A stretch of DNA of 7,244 nt from NCBI GenBank assembly GCA_021323155.1, contig JAJTCI010000118.1:1-7244 (forward strand). The letters run 5' to 3'. The DNA is from Chitinophagaceae bacterium. Lineage in GTDB: Bacteria > Bacteroidota > Bacteroidia > Chitinophagales > Chitinophagaceae. Position numbers and translations under genes: made by a program. This document shows positions 5,339 to 7,244 of this stretch, piece after piece; position 1 is the stretch's first letter; each line of letters begins with the position of its first letter. A model generated the notes under the pieces. It was not told the origin of the DNA. It saw nothing but the letters and a program-made list of their open reading frames with translations, and searched no databases.

Positions 5339-5902
5339 ATGAACATCGAGATCATATCAGGAAGTCCACGCAAAACGAGCATCTCTTACCGCGTAGCGCT
5401 GCACCTCAAAGCCGCGTTGAGCGAAAAGACCACTCACCATGTAGACCTGATCGATGTGCGCGATTGGGACCTTGGGCTGCTACAGGAAGTATGGACCTCC
5501 GTGGAACGCACACCCGATCCATTCAAGCCACTGGCTAAACGCATGTTTGCGGCGGACGCGTTCATCCTCGTAACACCCGAGTACAATGGCAGCTACTCTC
5601 CCGCCTTGCAGAACCTCATGGACCACTTTCCAAAACAGGCCAGGAAGCCTTTTGGTATCGTCACCTCCTCCGTTGGCGCGATGGGCGGCATCAGGGCCAG
5701 CCAGCAAATGCTGCTATTCATACCGGCGCTGTTTGGCGTAGCCTCTCCCTATATGCTGATCGTGCCCCAGGCCGATAAGAAATTCGATACGGAAGGGCGG
5801 CTAGTAGAGGAATCGTTCACCAATGCTATTCACACTTTTATCACAGAATTCCTGTGGCTGGCCGAAACGCTGAAGCCCCAGCCGGAATTGGCCTATAATT
5901 AA
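5339..5902 (+). CDS. NAD(P)H-dependent FMN reductase (flavodoxin-fold oxidoreductase)
   Basis: This 187-residue flavodoxin-like protein belongs to the NADPH-dependent FMN reductase family (azoreductase/quinone reductase/ChrR group). The FMN phosphate loop is IISGSPRKTS (5-14), matching the G-S-x-R-x-x-S pattern after the first beta strand. The second FMN-binding segment is LVTPEYNGSYSPALQNLMD (77-95), containing the diagnostic P-E-Y-N-G-S. A third loop, SSVGAMGGIRA (110-120), contacts the flavin ring in the family. The protein is cytosolic. Such enzymes move two electrons from NAD(P)H through FMN to quinones, azo dyes, metals or nitro compounds. It is the last gene of the MarR-pirin-YceI-reductase run and is separated from YceI by an unusual 142-base structured gap, so separate control or mRNA processing is possible. 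The A/C-only leader (AAAACAACAAC) resembles those of pirin and YceI. The physiological substrate cannot be read from the sequence. Confidence 0.94.
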   Translation: MNIEIISGSPRKTSISYRVALHLKAALSEKTTHHVDLIDVRDWDLGLLQEVWTSVERTPDPFKPLAKRMFAADAFILVTPEYNGSYSPALQNLMDHFPKQARKPFGIVTSSVGAMGGIRASQQMLLFIPALFGVASPYMLIVPQADKKFDTEGRLVEESFTNAIHTFITEFLWLAETLKPQPELAYN

Positions 5903-5932
5903 TTGGCGGAGCGATTGGGAGTTGTAGATTTG
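5902..5932 (+). promoter_or_regulatory. Bacteroidota-type promoter for the PurF-like gene
   Basis: TAGATTTG (5925-5932) is a perfect TAnnTTTG -7 box. ATTG at 5902-5905 gives a three-of-four -33 box (TTTG consensus) with a 19-base spacer. The -7 box ends 11 bases before the ATG at 5944, leaving a leader of only about 5 bases. This suggests the PurF-like gene is transcribed separately from the redox cluster. Confidence 0.55.
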
Positions 5933-5943
5933 CGCCTGACACC

Positions 5944-7244
5944 ATGAGTGACGAGATAAAACATGAATGCGGCCTTGCATTCATAAGGCTTCGGAAACCT
6001 TTCTCTTATTACCTGCAGCAATACGGAACAGTGATGTATGGCTTGAATAAGCTGTACCTGCTGATGGAAAAACAGCACAACCGTGGCCAGGATGGCGCGG
6101 GTATATCCACCGTTAAACTCAATACCGAACCCGGCTTTCCTTTCCTTTCCCGCATGCGCAGCAGCGCGCCGCAGCCCATCGCCGACATCTTTTTCAAGAT
6201 CGGGCAGGAAGTGCAGGAACTGGAAAAATACCAGGCAGACATCACCAAGCACCCCGGCCTCATGAAAGGCCATCTCAGCTTCCTGGGTGAACTCTTACTC
6301 GGCCACCTTCGCTATGGAACACAGGGTAAGAACAACGTGGAGTTCTGCCATCCATTCATCAAGCGGGATCTTATACCCGGGCGCAACCTTGCATTGGCCG
6401 GCAACTTCAACCTCGTTAACACGGAAGAACTCTTCGCGCTGGTGAATACCCAGCCCGGAGATTTCCAGAAACAAAGCGACCTCGCAGCGATGATGGAAGT
6501 GATCCATCACTTCCTGGTGAAGGAAGATGAACTCAATCCCAACGCACCTGATATAAAGAACGTACTGAAGAAAGCGGTACCACTCTTCGACGGCGGTTTC
6601 CATGTAGGCGGTTTGGTCGGCAACGGCCAGGCATTCGTGATGCGGGACGCGCACGGCATCCGTCCTTCTTACTACTACGTGAACAAGGACGTGATCGTAG
6701 CGGCAAGTGAACGTGCTGCCATCCGTACAGCATTTAACGTAGGCGAGAACGAAGTGCTGGAGCTGATGCCCGGCAACGCGCTGATCGTGGATGACGCGGG
6801 GAATTATTCGATCGAGCAGATCATCGAACCAAAAGAAAGAAGGGCCTGCTCCTTTGAGCGCATCTACTTCAGCCGCGGCAGCGACGAAAAGATCTACCGC
6901 GAAAGGATCGCTTTGGGCCACCACCTCAGCAAACCCGTACTCGAAGCCGTTAATTACGACCTAAAGAATACCATCTTCTCTTATATACCCAATACCGCAG
7001 AGGTAGCCTATTTCGGGCTGTGCAAAGGCATGGAAGAATACCTGAACGAGATCAAGGTGCAACGCATCATGAGCTGGGGTAAGGACATCGACCCGGAGAA
7101 ACTCCACGAGATGATCAACCGGAAGATCCGCCAGGAGAAGATCGCCATCAAGGACGTGAAGCTGCGGACCTTCATCACCGAGGACGCCAACCGCAATGAA
7201 ATGGTGCAGCACGTGTATGACATCACCTATGGCACCGTCCGCCG
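5944..7244 (+). CDS. purF: PurF-like amidophosphoribosyltransferase, Bacteroidota type (3' truncated by the window)
   Basis: 433 codons are visible before the window ends. An 8-residue propeptide (MSDEIKHE) precedes Cys9, the expected N-terminal nucleophile of a class II glutamine amidotransferase, as in B. subtilis PurF ('EECG'). Further glutaminase motifs are HNRGQDGAG (45-53), HLRYGTQG (121-128), GNFNLVN (153-159), QSDLAAMM (177-184), GIRP (238-241) and AASE (253-256). Cys302 in RACSFERIYFSR matches the first cluster-ligand Cys of the B. subtilis enzyme, and the PRTase part starts after it (IPNTAEVAYFGLCKG). The PRPP loop ('VDDSIVRGTT'-like) should lie just beyond the window. PurF makes 5-phosphoribosylamine from PRPP and glutamine, the first step of purine synthesis. 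Compared with classical PurF it has extra residues between 55 and 121 and about 375-405, and Phe155 where the classic oxyanion 'HNG' has Gly; I recall both as usual for the long (about 620-residue) Bacteroidota form. Because of these differences the exact reaction is less sure than the family. Confidence 0.88.
   Translation, partial: MSDEIKHECGLAFIRLRKPFSYYLQQYGTVMYGLNKLYLLMEKQHNRGQDGAGISTVKLNTEPGFPFLSRMRSSAPQPIADIFFKIGQEVQELEKYQADITKHPGLMKGHLSFLGELLLGHLRYGTQGKNNVEFCHPFIKRDLIPGRNLALAGNFNLVNTEELFALVNTQPGDFQKQSDLAAMMEVIHHFLVKEDELNPNAPDIKNVLKKAVPLFDGGFHVGGLVGNGQAFVMRDAHGIRPSYYYVNKDVIVAASERAAIRTAFNVGENEVLELMPGNALIVDDAGNYSIEQIIEPKERRACSFERIYFSRGSDEKIYRERIALGHHLSKPVLEAVNYDLKNTIFSYIPNTAEVAYFGLCKGMEEYLNEIKVQRIMSWGKDIDPEKLHEMINRKIRQEKIAIKDVKLRTFITEDANRNEMVQHVYDITYGTVR

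Noticed and set aside
1..7244. CRISPR arrays, tRNA or rRNA genes, transposase genes, insertion-sequence ends, toxin-antitoxin or defence genes
   Set aside because: I looked for repeat-spacer periodicity, tRNA-like folds, transposase motifs and terminal repeats, and found none.

Overview
The window looks like chromosomal DNA of a Bacteroidota bacterium, most likely Chitinophagaceae-like (inference). The evidence is a type B type-IX-secretion C-terminal domain, promoter-like sites matching the Bacteroidota pattern TTTG/TTG-N(19-22)-TAnnTTTG, A-rich leaders without Shine-Dalgarno sequences, and Bacteroidota-type versions of SurA and of the PurF-like amidotransferase. All supported genes are on the + strand.

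Layout. (1) Positions 1-335 hold the C-terminal end of a tail-fibre/adhesin-like protein, followed by a strong intrinsic terminator (431-469). (2) Positions 492-1784 encode a secreted protein with a gliding-motility-associated (T9SS type B) sorting domain, apparently using a non-ATG start. (3) Positions 1873-3228 encode a periplasmic SurA-like parvulin chaperone with its own consensus promoter, closed by a 29-bp palindrome plus T-tract. (4) Positions 3300-5902 hold a four-gene same-strand cluster: a MarR regulator, a pirin-family cupin, a cytosolic YceI-family lipocalin-like protein and an NAD(P)H-dependent FMN reductase. (5) Positions 5944-7244 hold the first 433 codons of a PurF-like amidophosphoribosyltransferase behind its own promoter-like site, cut by the window end.

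The secreted protein and SurA share the envelope theme: T9SS substrates cross the periplasm, where SurA-type chaperones act on outer-membrane proteins. The MarR-pirin-YceI-FMN reductase cluster reads as a regulated redox or quinone-stress module (inference). Two palindromes lie at the regulator's borders, and the pirin and YceI leaders share an octamer.

No clearly new defence system or mobile element is visible. The least explained structure is the 142-base gap before the FMN reductase gene (5197-5338). It holds a heptanucleotide tandem repeat starting on the YceI stop codon and an 18-bp, two-segment RNA stem with a 27-nt loop ending 15 nt before the start codon.
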